Shown here: one piece after another, positions 28,410 to 38,433 of the stretch | Numbering within the stretch: position 1 is the stretch's first letter | Layout of the letters: each line of letters begins with the position of its first letter | From: DATFVJ01 sp963851085 | GTDB lineage: Bacteria > Actinomycetota > Actinomycetes > Streptosporangiales > Streptosporangiaceae | Assembly: GCA_963851085.1 (NCBI GenBank) | Contig: CAWKNX010000022.1 | Location: 1 to 64,000 of the forward strand | Reading direction: 5' to 3' | Length of the DNA: 64,000 nt | Made by a program: the position numbers and the translations under genes | Notes under the pieces: generated by a model | The model's database searches: none | What the model saw: the letters and a program-made list of their open reading frames with translations, nothing else | What the model was told of the DNA's origin: nothing

Positions 28410-29240
28410 GCTGTCCCGATTGCCCGCACGGGCCGGGGACCTGCTCGGTGAGCACTTGCTCGGCGCGGCACCCGGCCAGGTCGTGGTCTGCGACAACACC
28501 ACGGTCAACCTCTACAAGCTGGCCAGCGCCGCACTCGACGCACGCCCGGGCAGATCGGTCATCGTGACCGACGACGACAACTTCCCGACCGACCGCTACG
28601 TGCTCGACGGCATCGCCCGCCAGCGGGGGCTTGAGCTGCGGCTCGTCCAACAGCGACATCGACACCGGGCTCGCCACGAGCGCACTCGCCGCCGCACTCG
28701 ATGACACAGTCGGCACGGGCGGCGCACAGATCGCCCTGGTCAGCCTGTCGCACGTGGCCTACCGCAGCGGCGCGGTCCTCGACATGGCAGCGATCACCCG
28801 AATGGTCCACGACACAGGGGCGATGATGCTGTGGGACCTGTGCCATTCCGCGGGAGCCGTTAAGGTCGAGCTTGATTCGTCCGGCGCGGATCTTGCCACC
28901 GGATGCACCTACAAGTATCTCAACGCGGGCCCCGGGTCCCCTGCGTTCCTCTATGTGCGCGGCGACCTGCAGGACCAGCTACGGCAGCCGGTGTGGGGCT
29001 GGTTCGGGCAGCGGGCCCAGTTCGACATGGGGCCGCGCTACGACCCGGTGGCTGGGATCGGCAGGTTTCTCACCGGCACGCCCCTGTTACCGGCATCGTG
29101 GCGGTGGAGGAGGGCACCCGGCTGCTCGCCGAGGCCGGGATCGGCCCGCTGCGCGCCAAGGGGATGCGATGGACCGGTTGCGGCGGATCGTCGAGGGCAA
29201 GACGTTCGCGCAATTCCCTGCCCTGGCGGCCGGAGCCTGA
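28410..29240 (+). pseudogene. Kynureninase remnant
   Basis: Stretches match kynureninase (PLP enzyme cleaving kynurenine to anthranilate): C-D-N-T-T-V-N-L-Y-K-L-A, N-F-P-T-D-R-Y, L-S-H-V-A-Y-R-S-G, L-W-D-L-C-H-S-A-G-A, the PLP lysine segment G-C-T-Y-K-Y-L-N-A-G-P-G, and G-W-F-G-Q-R. The first 80 or so residues are missing. Frame breaks lie near 28640 and 29085. After L-R-A-K-G about 100 residues are gone and a terminal M-D-R-L-R-R-I-V-E-G-K-T-F-A-Q-F-P piece follows. With several independent lesions, decay is likelier here than sequence error. It lies between a protease gene and guaA. Confidence 0.85.
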
Positions 29241-29257
29241 CCGCGCTGCGGTCGCGC

Positions 29258-30856
29258 TCACTCCCATTCGATCGTGCCGGGCGGCTTGCTCGTCACATCG
29301 AGCACGACACGGTTGATCTCGGGAACCTCGTTGGTGATCCGCGTGGAGATCCTCGTCATGACGTCGCCCGGCAGCCGCGCCCAGTCGGCTGTCATCGCAT
29401 CCTCACTGGTCACCGGCCGCAGCACGACCGGATGCCCATAAGTACGCCCATCGCCCTGGACACCCACCGACCGTACCTGGGCCAGCAGCACGACAGGGCA
29501 CTGCCAGATCTGCCTGTCCAGTCCCGCGCGGGTCAGTTCCTCCCTGGTGATCGCGTCCGCCTCGCGCAGCACCCGCAGCCGGTCCGCCGTTACCTCGCCG
29601 ACCACGCGGATCGCCAGCCCTGGCCCGGGAAACGGCTGGCGCCAGACGATCTCCGGCGGCAGCCCCAGTTCCTCACCGACCCGGCGGACCTCGTCCTTGA
29701 ACAGCGAGCGCAGCGGCTCCACCAGGCGGAACTCCAGGTCGTCAGGCAGGCCGCCGACGTTGTGGTGGGACTTGATGCTCGCCGCGCCGAAGCCGCCGCC
29801 CGATTCCACCACATCCGGGTAGAGCGTGCCCTGCACGAGGAAGTCCACGCTGGTTCCCCGCGCGCCGGCGTCCGCCACGATCTCGCGCGCCGCCTGCTCG
29901 AACACCCGGATGAACTCCCTGCCGATGATCTTCCTCTTCTGTTCCGGGTCCGTCACGCCGGCCAGCGCGCCGAGAAACTGCCCGGTCGCCTCCACGACCT
30001 TGAGGTCGACACCCGTCGCGGCCACGAAGTCCTTCTCGACCTGCTCGGCTTCTCCCTTCCTCAGCAGGCCGTGGTCTACGAAGACGCACGTCAGCTGGGC
30101 GCCGACAGCGCGCTGCACGAGGGCGGCGGCGACCGCTGAATCCACGCCGCCGGACAGGCCGCAGATCGCGCGGGCGTCGCCGACCTGCGCCTTGATCTGG
30201 GCGATCTGTTCCTCGACGATGTTCAGCATCGTCCACGTGGGGCGGCAGCCCGCGGCCTCCAGAAAGTGCCGCACAACCTGCGGGCCGTAGTCCGAATGCA
30301 GCACCTCGGGATGGAACTGGACGCCGTAGAGGCGGCGCGCGGGATCCTCCATCGCCGCGACCGGCGCACCTGCGCTGCTCGCGGTGACCACGAATCCCGG
30401 TGGCGCGCCGGTGCACGAGTCGCCATGCGACATCCAGACCTGCAGCCGCGTGGGGAGCCCGGCGAACAGATCGCCCCTGGCGCCCTCGCACGCGACGTCG
30501 AGCCCGGTGCCGCCGTACTCGCCGGTTCCTGTCCGCGCGACGGTGCCGCCGAGCCCGGCCGCCATGAGCTGGAAGCCGTAGCAGATGCCGAGCACGGGCA
30601 CGCCCGCCTCGAAGAGCCCGGGGCCGCCGGGCGCGGCGGGCGGGGCCGGTGGCGCACCATCGGCATAGACGGACGCCGGGCCGCCGGAAAGGATGATCGC
30701 CTTCGGCTTGCGAGCCAGCATCTGCTCGACCGGCATGGTGTGCGGGACGATCTCGGAGTACACGTGGCACTCGCGGACCCTGCGGGCGATCAGCTGGGCG
30801 TACTGGGCGCCGAAGTCGACGACCAGGACGGTGTCGAAGTCAACAGCGGCGTGCAC
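29258..30856 (-). CDS. guaA: GMP synthase (glutamine-hydrolysing)
   Basis: A 532-residue two-domain enzyme that aminates XMP to GMP. The class I glutamine amidotransferase has V-L-G-I-C-Y-G-F-Q with nucleophile Cys92 and the partner H-P-E segment. The ATP-pyrophosphatase domain has the P-loop G-L-S-G-G-V-D-S. The C-terminus is the dimerisation domain ending K-P-P-G-T-I-E-W-E. A small Ala/Pro-rich loop near residues 68-80 is an insertion common in actinomycetes. The gene is intact; gabD2-like stands 67 bases upstream in the same direction. Confidence 0.98.
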   Translation of the reverse strand: MHAAVDFDTVLVVDFGAQYAQLIARRVRECHVYSEIVPHTMPVEQMLARKPKAIILSGGPASVYADGAPPAPPAAPGGPGLFEAGVPVLGICYGFQLMAAGLGGTVARTGTGEYGGTGLDVACEGARGDLFAGLPTRLQVWMSHGDSCTGAPPGFVVTASSAGAPVAAMEDPARRLYGVQFHPEVLHSDYGPQVVRHFLEAAGCRPTWTMLNIVEEQIAQIKAQVGDARAICGLSGGVDSAVAAALVQRAVGAQLTCVFVDHGLLRKGEAEQVEKDFVAATGVDLKVVEATGQFLGALAGVTDPEQKRKIIGREFIRVFEQAAREIVADAGARGTSVDFLVQGTLYPDVVESGGGFGAASIKSHHNVGGLPDDLEFRLVEPLRSLFKDEVRRVGEELGLPPEIVWRQPFPGPGLAIRVVGEVTADRLRVLREADAITREELTRAGLDRQIWQCPVVLLAQVRSVGVQGDGRTYGHPVVLRPVTSEDAMTADWARLPGDVMTRISTRITNEVPEINRVVLDVTSKPPGTIEWE

Positions 30857-30923
30857 GCGACCGCCTTTCCCGTCGGGCGTAAGGCGGCCAGTCTACGAGG
30901 TCACAGCCCCGGCCTCACCGGCA

Positions 30924-32501
30924 TCAGCGCACGCGCAGCGCCTTCATCAGCTTGAACGAACGGGTCAGCATGGCCGCGTACCGCTCGCGGCTCATCCCGA
31001 ACATGGGATCGAATCCGAGCACGTGCTGGCTCGCGACGGTCTGCGCGTCGGTGTACTTGAGCAGGCCCTCCGCGCCGTGCCTGCGGCCGACGCCCGACTC
31101 CTTGGTGCCACCCATCGGCGCGGCGTAGGACGCCCAGGTGGAGGCGTATCCCTCGTTGATGTTCACCGTGCCCGACTGGATCCGCGCTGCCACCCGCCGG
31201 CCGCGCGCGACATCCCGGGTCCACACGCTGGCGTTCAGGCCGTAGGGCGTGTCATTGGCAAGCTCGATCGCCTCGTTCTCATCTCCCACCCGGTAGACAG
31301 ACACTACGGGCCCGAACGTCTCGTCGCGGCAGACCTCCATCTCGGCGGTCACACCGGACAGCACGGTGGGCTCGTAGAAGAACGGTCCCAGGTCGGGCCG
31401 TGGCCGCCCGCCCGCGAGCACCTCCGCGCCCTTCTCGGTCGCCTGCTGCACGTGCCTCGTCACCGCGTCAAGCTGGCGCTGCGAGGTGAGCGAGCCCATG
31501 TCGGCCGACCAGTCCAGCCCGGCGCCGAGACGCATACCGCGAACCCGCTCGACGAAGCGGTCCATGAACGCGTCGTAGACCTTCTGGTGAACGTAAAGCC
31601 GCTCGGCGGTGGTACAGTTTTGCCCAGCGTTCGCGAAGCATGCGCGGACAGCACCCGCTGCCGCGCGCCTGGGCTCCGCGTCCTCGAGCACGAGCATCGG
31701 GTTCTTGCCGCCAAGCTCGAGCGAGTAGCCGATCAGCCGGCGGGCGGCCTGCTCCGCTATCACCCGGCCACCCCTGGTCGAACCGGTGAACGCCACGTAG
31801 TCGGCGTGCTCGAGCAACGGGTCGCCCACCGCGGACCCGCGGCCGAGCACCACCTGCCAAAGGCCCGCCGGAAGCCCGGCCTCTTCGAGCAGGTCCACGG
31901 CCCAGAGCACGGACAGCGCGGTCTGCGTGTCGGGCTTGGCCACCACCGCGTTACCCGCGAGCAGCGCCGGGATCGCGTCGGTCACACCGAGTGAGAGCGG
32001 GTAGTTCCAGGGTGTGATGAGCGCGACGACGCCCTTGGGATGGTGCAGTTCGGTCACCCTGGTGGCAGCCGGAAAGGCACCGGCACGGCGGCGCGGGCGC
32101 AGCAGGCCGGGCGCGTGCCTGGCGTAGTACAGGGAGCAGCCCGCTACGTCGATGACCTCCTCGAAGGCCGCCCAGCGGGCCTTGCCCGTCTCCTGCTGCA
32201 GGATGTCGAGAACCTCCCGCTGCCGCTTGAGTATCAGGTCGTGCAGCCGCAGGAACGGTTGTACGCGTTCGCTCGGGCGCAGCCGGGCCCACCGGCGCTG
32301 TGCCTCCCTGGCCCGCTCGTAGGCGGCCGCGACATCCTCAGGAGACGACACGGGCAGCTTTGCCAGCGGCTCCCCGGTGAACGGCGCGATCGTGGTGTAG
32401 GGAGCGATGGTGCCACTCGAGGCCACCCGGGACGCCAGGCGTGCGACGAGTTCGGTGTCTACGGCGGTGCCCGCTCGCGCGGGACTTGTCTGCGTGGTCA
32501 T
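30924..32501 (-). CDS. gabD2: Succinate-semialdehyde dehydrogenase, GabD2-type
   Basis: The 525-residue NAD(P)-dependent aldehyde dehydrogenase has T-P-W-N-Y-P-L-S, K-P-D-T-Q-T-A-L, the catalytic Glu in L-E-L-G-G-K-N-P-M and the catalytic Cys in A-N-A-G-Q-N-C-T-T-A-E-R. The ending G-V-G-R-R-H-G-A-E-G-L-L-K-Y-T-D-A-Q-T resembles mycobacterial GabD2 (Rv1731), which oxidises succinate semialdehyde to succinate. The substrate call is by this resemblance. It may share a transcript with guaA. Confidence 0.85.
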   Translation of the reverse strand: MTTQTSPARAGTAVDTELVARLASRVASSGTIAPYTTIAPFTGEPLAKLPVSSPEDVAAAYERAREAQRRWARLRPSERVQPFLRLHDLILKRQREVLDILQQETGKARWAAFEEVIDVAGCSLYYARHAPGLLRPRRRAGAFPAATRVTELHHPKGVVALITPWNYPLSLGVTDAIPALLAGNAVVAKPDTQTALSVLWAVDLLEEAGLPAGLWQVVLGRGSAVGDPLLEHADYVAFTGSTRGGRVIAEQAARRLIGYSLELGGKNPMLVLEDAEPRRAAAGAVRACFANAGQNCTTAERLYVHQKVYDAFMDRFVERVRGMRLGAGLDWSADMGSLTSQRQLDAVTRHVQQATEKGAEVLAGGRPRPDLGPFFYEPTVLSGVTAEMEVCRDETFGPVVSVYRVGDENEAIELANDTPYGLNASVWTRDVARGRRVAARIQSGTVNINEGYASTWASYAAPMGGTKESGVGRRHGAEGLLKYTDAQTVASQHVLGFDPMFGMSRERYAAMLTRSFKLMKALRVR

Positions 32502-32695
32502 ATTTCGAGCCTAGAACCCGATTCCCGAATTGACTACCGGCCGGTAACGATGTAATTCGGCCGCCGTGAAATCGACTGGCCTGCGTGGGGCTAGTGTCGG
32601 CTTGGGTGGCTGGCGCGATTCGCCCCGCGTCACCGCGTGATCGCGCGATCGCGTGATCGCGCGGACACCAATGCGGACGACGGAAGGGGTTCGAC

Positions 32696-33667
32696 GTGAA
32701 GGCTGCGATCTACGACCGGCTTGGGCCCGCTCGCGAGGTGCTGCGGGTGACCGACATCGACCGCCCGGAACCCGGACCCGGCCAGGTGCGGGTCCGGTTG
32801 CGCGTCTCCGGCGTCAACCCGACGGACTGGAAATCCCGCAGTGGTGTCACCCCGCGCCCGGTCAGCGGGTTCCAGATCCCGCATCACGACGGCGCCGGCG
32901 AGATCGACGCGGTGGGCCCCGGCGTGGAACCCGGGCGCGTCGGCCAGCGCGTGTGGACGTGGATGGCCGCGGCCGGGCAGCCGTGGGGCACCGCCGCGCA
33001 GTGGACGGTGGTGCCAGCGGAGCAGGCGGTCCCCCTGTCTGACGGCGCGTCGTTGGACCTCGGTGCCAGCCTCGGCGTGCCGGCCATGACCGCCTACCGG
33101 TGCCTGTTCACCGACGGCCCGATGGCCGGTAAGAACGTGCTTGTCGCCGGGGGGGCGGGCGCCGTCGGGCACTTCGCGATCGAGCTCGCCAAACACTCGG
33201 GTGCCCGCGTGCTCGCGACCGTCAGCGGCCCGGAGAAGGCCGCGCTGGCCAGCAAGGCGGGTGCCGACCAGGTGGTGAACTACCGCGACGGTGACGCCGC
33301 CGACCAGGTCCGCTCGTTCGCGGACCGATTCGACCGGGTGGTCGAGGTGGCTCTCGGCGCCAACATGAGCCTCGATCTCGCGGTCGCGGGCCACGAGACC
33401 GTGATCGTCACCTATGCTGCCGAGGCCGCCGACCCGACGCTGCCGGTCCGTGCCTGCATGACCGCCAATGTCACACTGCGGTTCGTGCTTCTTTACGGCG
33501 TTCCCCGCCCGTTCATGGTGCAGGCGGCGCAGGGCATCACTGCCGCGCTCGCGGCGGGCGCGCTGACCGAACTGCCCGTGCACAGATTCCCGCTCGATGA
33601 GATCGCCGCCGCGCAGGAGGCCGTCGAGGCGGGCGCCGTCGGCAAGGTGCTCGTCGACATCCCCTGA
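32696..33667 (+). CDS. NADPH:quinone oxidoreductase / zinc-free MDR reductase
   Basis: The 323-residue product has the MDR layout: GroES-like domain with V-S-G-V-N-P-T-D-W-K-S-R-S-G near residue 40 and Rossmann motif A-G-G-A-G-A-V-G-H-F-A-I-E-L-A-K near residue 150. Zinc-binding cysteines are absent, as in quinone oxidoreductases. The start GTG follows GGAAGGGG. Single gene flanked by divergent and convergent units; the physiological substrate is unknown. Confidence 0.88.
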   Translation: MKAAIYDRLGPAREVLRVTDIDRPEPGPGQVRVRLRVSGVNPTDWKSRSGVTPRPVSGFQIPHHDGAGEIDAVGPGVEPGRVGQRVWTWMAAAGQPWGTAAQWTVVPAEQAVPLSDGASLDLGASLGVPAMTAYRCLFTDGPMAGKNVLVAGGAGAVGHFAIELAKHSGARVLATVSGPEKAALASKAGADQVVNYRDGDAADQVRSFADRFDRVVEVALGANMSLDLAVAGHETVIVTYAAEAADPTLPVRACMTANVTLRFVLLYGVPRPFMVQAAQGITAALAAGALTELPVHRFPLDEIAAAQEAVEAGAVGKVLVDIP

Positions 33668-33806
33668 CGCGCTCTGCCTCGGACTCATTGGCCCGGCGCG
33701 GGCTGCGTCATGTGCCGGTGGTGGGACCGGGGCCGCCACGGCATGAGTCTCGCTCTCTATAGCCCAAGATCGATGGCAGCAGCCCGGTTGCGGACGCGCT
33801 CCAGCG

Positions 33807-35528
33807 TCAGCGGGCGGGGTCGGCTGCGGGGACGATCTCAGGCACGCCGAGCCTGATGGCGACGGCGTCCTTGTCGGTTTCCGCCTCCTGCGCCGCCCAT
33901 TCGGCATTGATGCGCTTGCGGTAGTAATCGACCTCGTGCGCCACCTGCTCGGCGTCCCAGGACAGCGCCCCTGCCATCAGTTCGGCCGCCTCTGCGGCGG
34001 CGGACAGGCCGCGGTCGGGGGTCTCGATCGAGATGTGGGTGCGCCGGGTCAGCACGTCGTCGAGGTGGCGCGCCGCCTCGTGCGTGCAGGCGTACACGAC
34101 CTCGGCGCGCAGGTAGTCGTCCGCACCGGTAAGCGGGCGGCCCAGGTCGCGGCGCTGCGCGATCAGCGCGAGCACCTCCTGCGCGAGCGAGCCGAACCGC
34201 CGAAGCAGGTGCTCGATCCTCGCCACGTGCAACCCGGACGCGGCGGCCAGCCTGGCACGCGAATTCCACAGCGCCGGGTAGCCGTCAGCGCCGACCAGGG
34301 GCACCGCGTCCGTGCAGGAGGGCGGGACCTTACCGTCGAGGCCGTGTGCCACGGCGTCGACGGCATCGCGCGCCATCACCCGGTAGGTGGTGTACTTGCC
34401 GCCAGCGATCATCACCAGGCCCGGCACCGGCTGCGCGACCATGTGCTCCCTGGACAGCCTGGACGTCACATCCGACTCACCGGACAGCAGCGGGCGCAGG
34501 CCCGCGTAGACGCCGTCGACGTCGTCGTGGGTGAGCGGGATCCCGAGGAACCGGTTGACCTGGCCGAGCAGGTAGTCGATGTCGGTGCGGGTCGCGGCCG
34601 GGTGGGCCTTGTCGAGCGACCAATCGGTGTCGGTGGTGCCGATGATCCAGTGCCGGCCCCACGGAATGACGAAGAGCACGCTCATCGGCGTTCGGGTGAT
34701 GATCCCGGTGGATGAGTGGATCCGGTCCCTCGGCACCACCAGGTGCACGCCCTTGGATGCCCGCACGTTGATCATCCCGCGCCCGCCGACCAGCGCCTGG
34801 ATGTCGTCGCTCCAGACCCCTGTCGCGTTCACCACCTGCTGTGCGCGGATGTCAAGCTCAGTACCGGTCTCCAGGTCGCGGGCACGCACACCGGTCACCC
34901 GCGCGCCTTCGCGGAGGAACCCGACGACCTGGGCACGCGACGCCATGTGCGCACCAAAGGCCGCCGCGGTACGCGCCAGCGTGAGCACGAACCGTGCGTC
35001 GTCGACCTGCGCGTCCCAGTACTGCACGGCGCCCATGAACGCGGACTTGCGCAGTGCGGGCGCCAGCCGCAGCGCGGCCCTCCTGGTCAGGTGGCAGTGC
35101 GCGGGGAGGCCGCGCGGCCCGCCCAGCGAGAAGGCGAGAGTGTCGTACAAGCCGACGCCCGCGCCGACATACGCCCGCTCCCACACGTGGTGGGTGAGCG
35201 GGAAAATGAAGGGTACCGGCCGGACCAGGTGCGGGGCGATCAGGCGGAGCAGCAGGGAACGCTCGATGAGCGCCTCACGCACCAGGCCGAAGTTGAACTG
35301 CTCCAGGTACCGCAGACCGCCGTGGATGAGCTTGCTCGACCGCGACGACGTGCCCGAGGCGAAATCCCTGGCCTCGACAAGCCCAACCGACAGGCCGCGG
35401 GTCGCCGCGTCGAGCGCGATACCCGCACCAACCACGCCACCACCGACGACGACGACCTGGTGCTCGGTTGCCGCAAGTGCTTCGAGTGCCGCCGACCGCT
35501 GGCCGTCGCCCAGCCGGGCCATGTTCAT
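33807..35528 (-). CDS. glpD: Glycerol-3-phosphate dehydrogenase
   Basis: The 573-residue flavoenzyme oxidises sn-glycerol 3-phosphate to dihydroxyacetone phosphate and feeds electrons to the quinone pool. The FAD motif V-V-V-V-G-G-G-V-V-G-A-G-I-A-L-D lies near residue 25, followed by S-S-R-S-S-K-L-I-H-G-G-L-R-Y-L. G-G-K-Y-T-T-Y-R and the alpha-helical C-terminal domain of bacterial GlpD complete it. No glpF or glpK is in the window. The gene is intact and followed by a 139-bp gap. Confidence 0.97.
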   Translation of the reverse strand: MNMARLGDGQRSAALEALAATEHQVVVVGGGVVGAGIALDAATRGLSVGLVEARDFASGTSSRSSKLIHGGLRYLEQFNFGLVREALIERSLLLRLIAPHLVRPVPFIFPLTHHVWERAYVGAGVGLYDTLAFSLGGPRGLPAHCHLTRRAALRLAPALRKSAFMGAVQYWDAQVDDARFVLTLARTAAAFGAHMASRAQVVGFLREGARVTGVRARDLETGTELDIRAQQVVNATGVWSDDIQALVGGRGMINVRASKGVHLVVPRDRIHSSTGIITRTPMSVLFVIPWGRHWIIGTTDTDWSLDKAHPAATRTDIDYLLGQVNRFLGIPLTHDDVDGVYAGLRPLLSGESDVTSRLSREHMVAQPVPGLVMIAGGKYTTYRVMARDAVDAVAHGLDGKVPPSCTDAVPLVGADGYPALWNSRARLAAASGLHVARIEHLLRRFGSLAQEVLALIAQRRDLGRPLTGADDYLRAEVVYACTHEAARHLDDVLTRRTHISIETPDRGLSAAAEAAELMAGALSWDAEQVAHEVDYYRKRINAEWAAQEAETDKDAVAIRLGVPEIVPAADPAR

Positions 35529-35615
35529 CGTCGGTCATCGCCTCTCTGCTGGTCTGTGCGGTTCTTCGCGCGGCGCCAAAGGAAGCTCCCCGCACAGACC
35601 ACTATCCGTCCGGCT

Positions 35616-36755
35616 CTAGCCCTGCGGCGCGACGACCACCTCGACGCGCTGGAATTCCTTCAGATCGGAGTACCCAGCGGTGGCCATCGTCCGGCGCAGC
35701 GCTCCCATCAGGTTCATCGACCCGTCCGGCGTGGTGGACGGGCCATGCAGGATCTGCGGGACGCTGCCGATCGTGCCCACCCGCACCCGGGCGCCCCGCG
35801 GCAGCGTGTCGTGGTGCGCCTCACTGCCCCAGTGGTAACCACGACCTGGCGCCTCCGACGCACGGGCGAGCGGTGAGCCCACCATCACCGCGTCGGCGCC
35901 GCACGCCAGGGCCTTCGCGATGTCCCCGCTTCGGGCCATGCCACCGTCCGCGATCACATGCACATACCTGCCACCCGACTCGTCGAGGTATTCCCGGCGC
36001 GCGGCGGCCACGTCCCCGATCGCGGTCGCCATCGGCACAGCCACGCCGAGCACGGTACGGGTCGTGTGGCCTGAGCCACCACCGAACCCGACAAGCACCC
36101 CCGCGGCACCGGTACGCATCAGATGCAGCGCCGCCGTATAGGTCGCGCAGCCGCCCACGACCACGGGAACGTCGAGTTCGTAGATGAACTGCTTGAGGTT
36201 CAGCGGCTCGGCCCTGCCTGACACGTGCTCGGCGGAGACAGTGGTGCCACGGATCACGAAAATATCCGCGCCGGCGTCGATGACGGCCTTGTGATACTGG
36301 ACAGTGCGCTGCGGCGACAGCCGCGCCGCGGTGGTGACCCCCGAGGCGTGGATCTCCTCGATCCTTCGGCCGATCAGATCTTCTTTGATGGGTTCGGCGT
36401 AGATCTGCTGCAACCTCGCGGTTGCGGCCGCGTCGTCGAGCGAGGCCACCTCCGCGAGCAGCGGCTCCGGGTCCTCGAACCGGGTCCACAGGCCCTCGAG
36501 GTCGAGCACTGCGAGCCCGCCGAGCTGGCCGATCTGGATCGCCGTCGCGGGTGACACGACACTGTCCATCGGGCACACCACGAGCGGCAGCTCGAACCGG
36601 TAAGCGTCGATCTGCCAGGCGATCGATACCTCCTCGGGGTCCCGGGTGCGGCGGGACGGCACGATGCCGATCTCGTCCAGGCCATATCCCCGGCGGCCGA
36701 TTTTTCCCCGGCCGATCTCCACCTGCGCCACTGTCTCTACCAACCTTCCAACCAT
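35616..36755 (-). CDS. guaB3: GuaB3-type IMP dehydrogenase-related protein
   Basis: A 379-residue TIM-barrel protein with no CBS insert, starting V-E-I-G-R-G-K and including I-V-P-S-R-R-T-R-D-P, and H-V-I-A-D-G-G. It lies directly downstream of guaB, as in other actinomycetes. The loop that in IMP dehydrogenase carries the catalytic Cys reads G-F-G-G-G-S-G-H-T-T-R: no cysteine is present, as I recall for mycobacterial GuaB3. Enzyme activity in this clade is therefore uncertain; a cyanobacterial GuaB3 is active but keeps the Cys. Confidence 0.9.
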   Translation of the reverse strand: MVGRLVETVAQVEIGRGKIGRRGYGLDEIGIVPSRRTRDPEEVSIAWQIDAYRFELPLVVCPMDSVVSPATAIQIGQLGGLAVLDLEGLWTRFEDPEPLLAEVASLDDAAATARLQQIYAEPIKEDLIGRRIEEIHASGVTTAARLSPQRTVQYHKAVIDAGADIFVIRGTTVSAEHVSGRAEPLNLKQFIYELDVPVVVGGCATYTAALHLMRTGAAGVLVGFGGGSGHTTRTVLGVAVPMATAIGDVAAARREYLDESGGRYVHVIADGGMARSGDIAKALACGADAVMVGSPLARASEAPGRGYHWGSEAHHDTLPRGARVRVGTIGSVPQILHGPSTTPDGSMNLMGALRRTMATAGYSDLKEFQRVEVVVAPQG

Positions 36756-36844
36756 GATCCCTGACGGCTCGCGCAGGCGGCCACGCCCAGGCCCGGTGAC
36801 ACGTGCCTGGAGCGAGAATCACGCGGCAGCCGTTGGGGATCGCG

Positions 36845-38347
36845 CTAGTGACCCGTGTAGTTCGGCGCCTCGACCGTGAGCTGGATGTCGTGCGGGTGAC
36901 TCTCCTCCAGGCCTGCCGCGGTGATCTGCGTGAACGCCGCCTCCTTCAGGTCGGCGATGGTGGCCGCGCCGCAGTACCCCATCGCGGCACGCAGGCCCCC
37001 GATGAGCTGGTAGGCGACCGCGGCGAGCGGGCCACGGTAAGGAACCTGGCCCTCCACGCCCTCGGGCACCAGCTTGTCCTCGCTCAGGACGTCGTCCTGA
37101 AAGTACCTGTCCCTGGAATATGAACGCCCCTGACTTCCTGGCTCGCCGCGGCTCCGGCCGCGCATCGCGCCCAGGGACCCCATCCCACGGTAGAGCTTGT
37201 ACTGCTTGCCGTTGATGAAGACAAGCTCGCCAGGGCTCTCCTCGCAGCCTGCGAGCAGGCTGCCGAGCATCACCGTGTCCGCGCCAGCGGCGATCGCCTT
37301 GGCGATGTCGCCCGAGTGCTGGAGGCCGCCATCGCCGGTCAGCGGCACACCCGCCGCGCGGCATGCCGTCGCCGCCTCGTGGATCGCGGTGACCTGCGGG
37401 ACGCCGACCCCGGCCACAACCCGCGTCGTGCAGATCGACCCCGGCCCGACGCCGACCTTCACGCCGTCCGCGCCCGAGTCGATCAGCGCCTGCGCACCCG
37501 CCCTGGTGGCCACGTTGCCCGCGATCACGTCGACCTGGCTGTTGGCCTTCACCCGGCTGACCATGTCGAGCACCGCTCGCGAATGACCGTGCGCGGTGTC
37601 CACCACAAGGAAGTCGGCACCCGCATCGGTGAGGGCCTGGGCACGGCGTTTGGCATCGTCGCCGACACCGATCGCCGCGCCGACGACCAGACGGCCCGCC
37701 GGGTCCTTGGTCGCGCTCGGGAATTGTTCACTCTTGGTGAAATCTTTCACAGTGATCAGGCCGCGGAGCCTGCCCCGTTCGTCGACGAGGGGGAGTTTTT
37801 CCACCTTGTTCCGCTTCAGGAGCGTGAACGCCTCGTCCCTGGCCACGCCGACCGGCGCCGTCACCAGCGGCATATGCGTCATAATCTCGGCGACGGGCCT
37901 GGCGAGGTCCTGCTCGAAGCGGAAGTCCCTGTTCGTGACGATGCCGAGCAGCGTGCCGTCCGGGCCGGTTACCGGGACGCCTGAGATCCGGAACCGTGCG
38001 CACAGCGTCTCGACCTCTGCCACGGTCGCGTCCGGGCCGCAGGTCACCGGATTCGTGATCATCCCGGCCTCGGACCGCTTGACGGTGTCGACCTGCTGCG
38101 CCTGTGCCTCGATGGACAGGTTGCGGTGCAGCACCCCCGCACCCCCCTGGCGCGCCATCGCGACCGCCATCCGCGCCTCCGTGACCGTGTCCATCGCTGA
38201 GGAGACGAGCGGGATGCGCAATGCGATGTTGCGGCTGAGCCGCGTGGCGGTATCCGCCTCGTTCGGCAGCACCGCGGAGTAGGCGGGCAGCAGCAGGACG
38301 TCGTCGAAGGTCAAGCCCGGCGGGGCAAACTTGACATCGTCGGTCAT
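36845..38347 (-). CDS. guaB: Inosine-5'-monophosphate dehydrogenase
   Basis: The 500-residue enzyme converts IMP to XMP, the first step to GMP. It has L-T-F-D-D-V-L-L-L-P, two CBS domains (about residues 95-215, with I-V-T-N-R-D-F-R and L-I-T-V-K-D-F), the catalytic loop G-P-G-S-I-C-T-T-R, the phosphate site G-D-G-G-L, and the flap Y-R-G-M-G-S-L. The ATG was picked at M-T-D-D-V-K-F. Upstream open frame is not needed. It sits between rsdA and guaB3, transcribed in the same direction. Confidence 0.97.
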   Translation of the reverse strand: MTDDVKFAPPGLTFDDVLLLPAYSAVLPNEADTATRLSRNIALRIPLVSSAMDTVTEARMAVAMARQGGAGVLHRNLSIEAQAQQVDTVKRSEAGMITNPVTCGPDATVAEVETLCARFRISGVPVTGPDGTLLGIVTNRDFRFEQDLARPVAEIMTHMPLVTAPVGVARDEAFTLLKRNKVEKLPLVDERGRLRGLITVKDFTKSEQFPSATKDPAGRLVVGAAIGVGDDAKRRAQALTDAGADFLVVDTAHGHSRAVLDMVSRVKANSQVDVIAGNVATRAGAQALIDSGADGVKVGVGPGSICTTRVVAGVGVPQVTAIHEAATACRAAGVPLTGDGGLQHSGDIAKAIAAGADTVMLGSLLAGCEESPGELVFINGKQYKLYRGMGSLGAMRGRSRGEPGSQGRSYSRDRYFQDDVLSEDKLVPEGVEGQVPYRGPLAAVAYQLIGGLRAAMGYCGAATIADLKEAAFTQITAAGLEESHPHDIQLTVEAPNYTGH

Positions 38348-38433
38348 GGCACCTTCTGAGTCGCAGCACCTTTGTGGCATGGCGGGAATCCCCAGGAGAC
38401 TTCGATCTCGCCCCCGAAGGAGACACCTCCATG

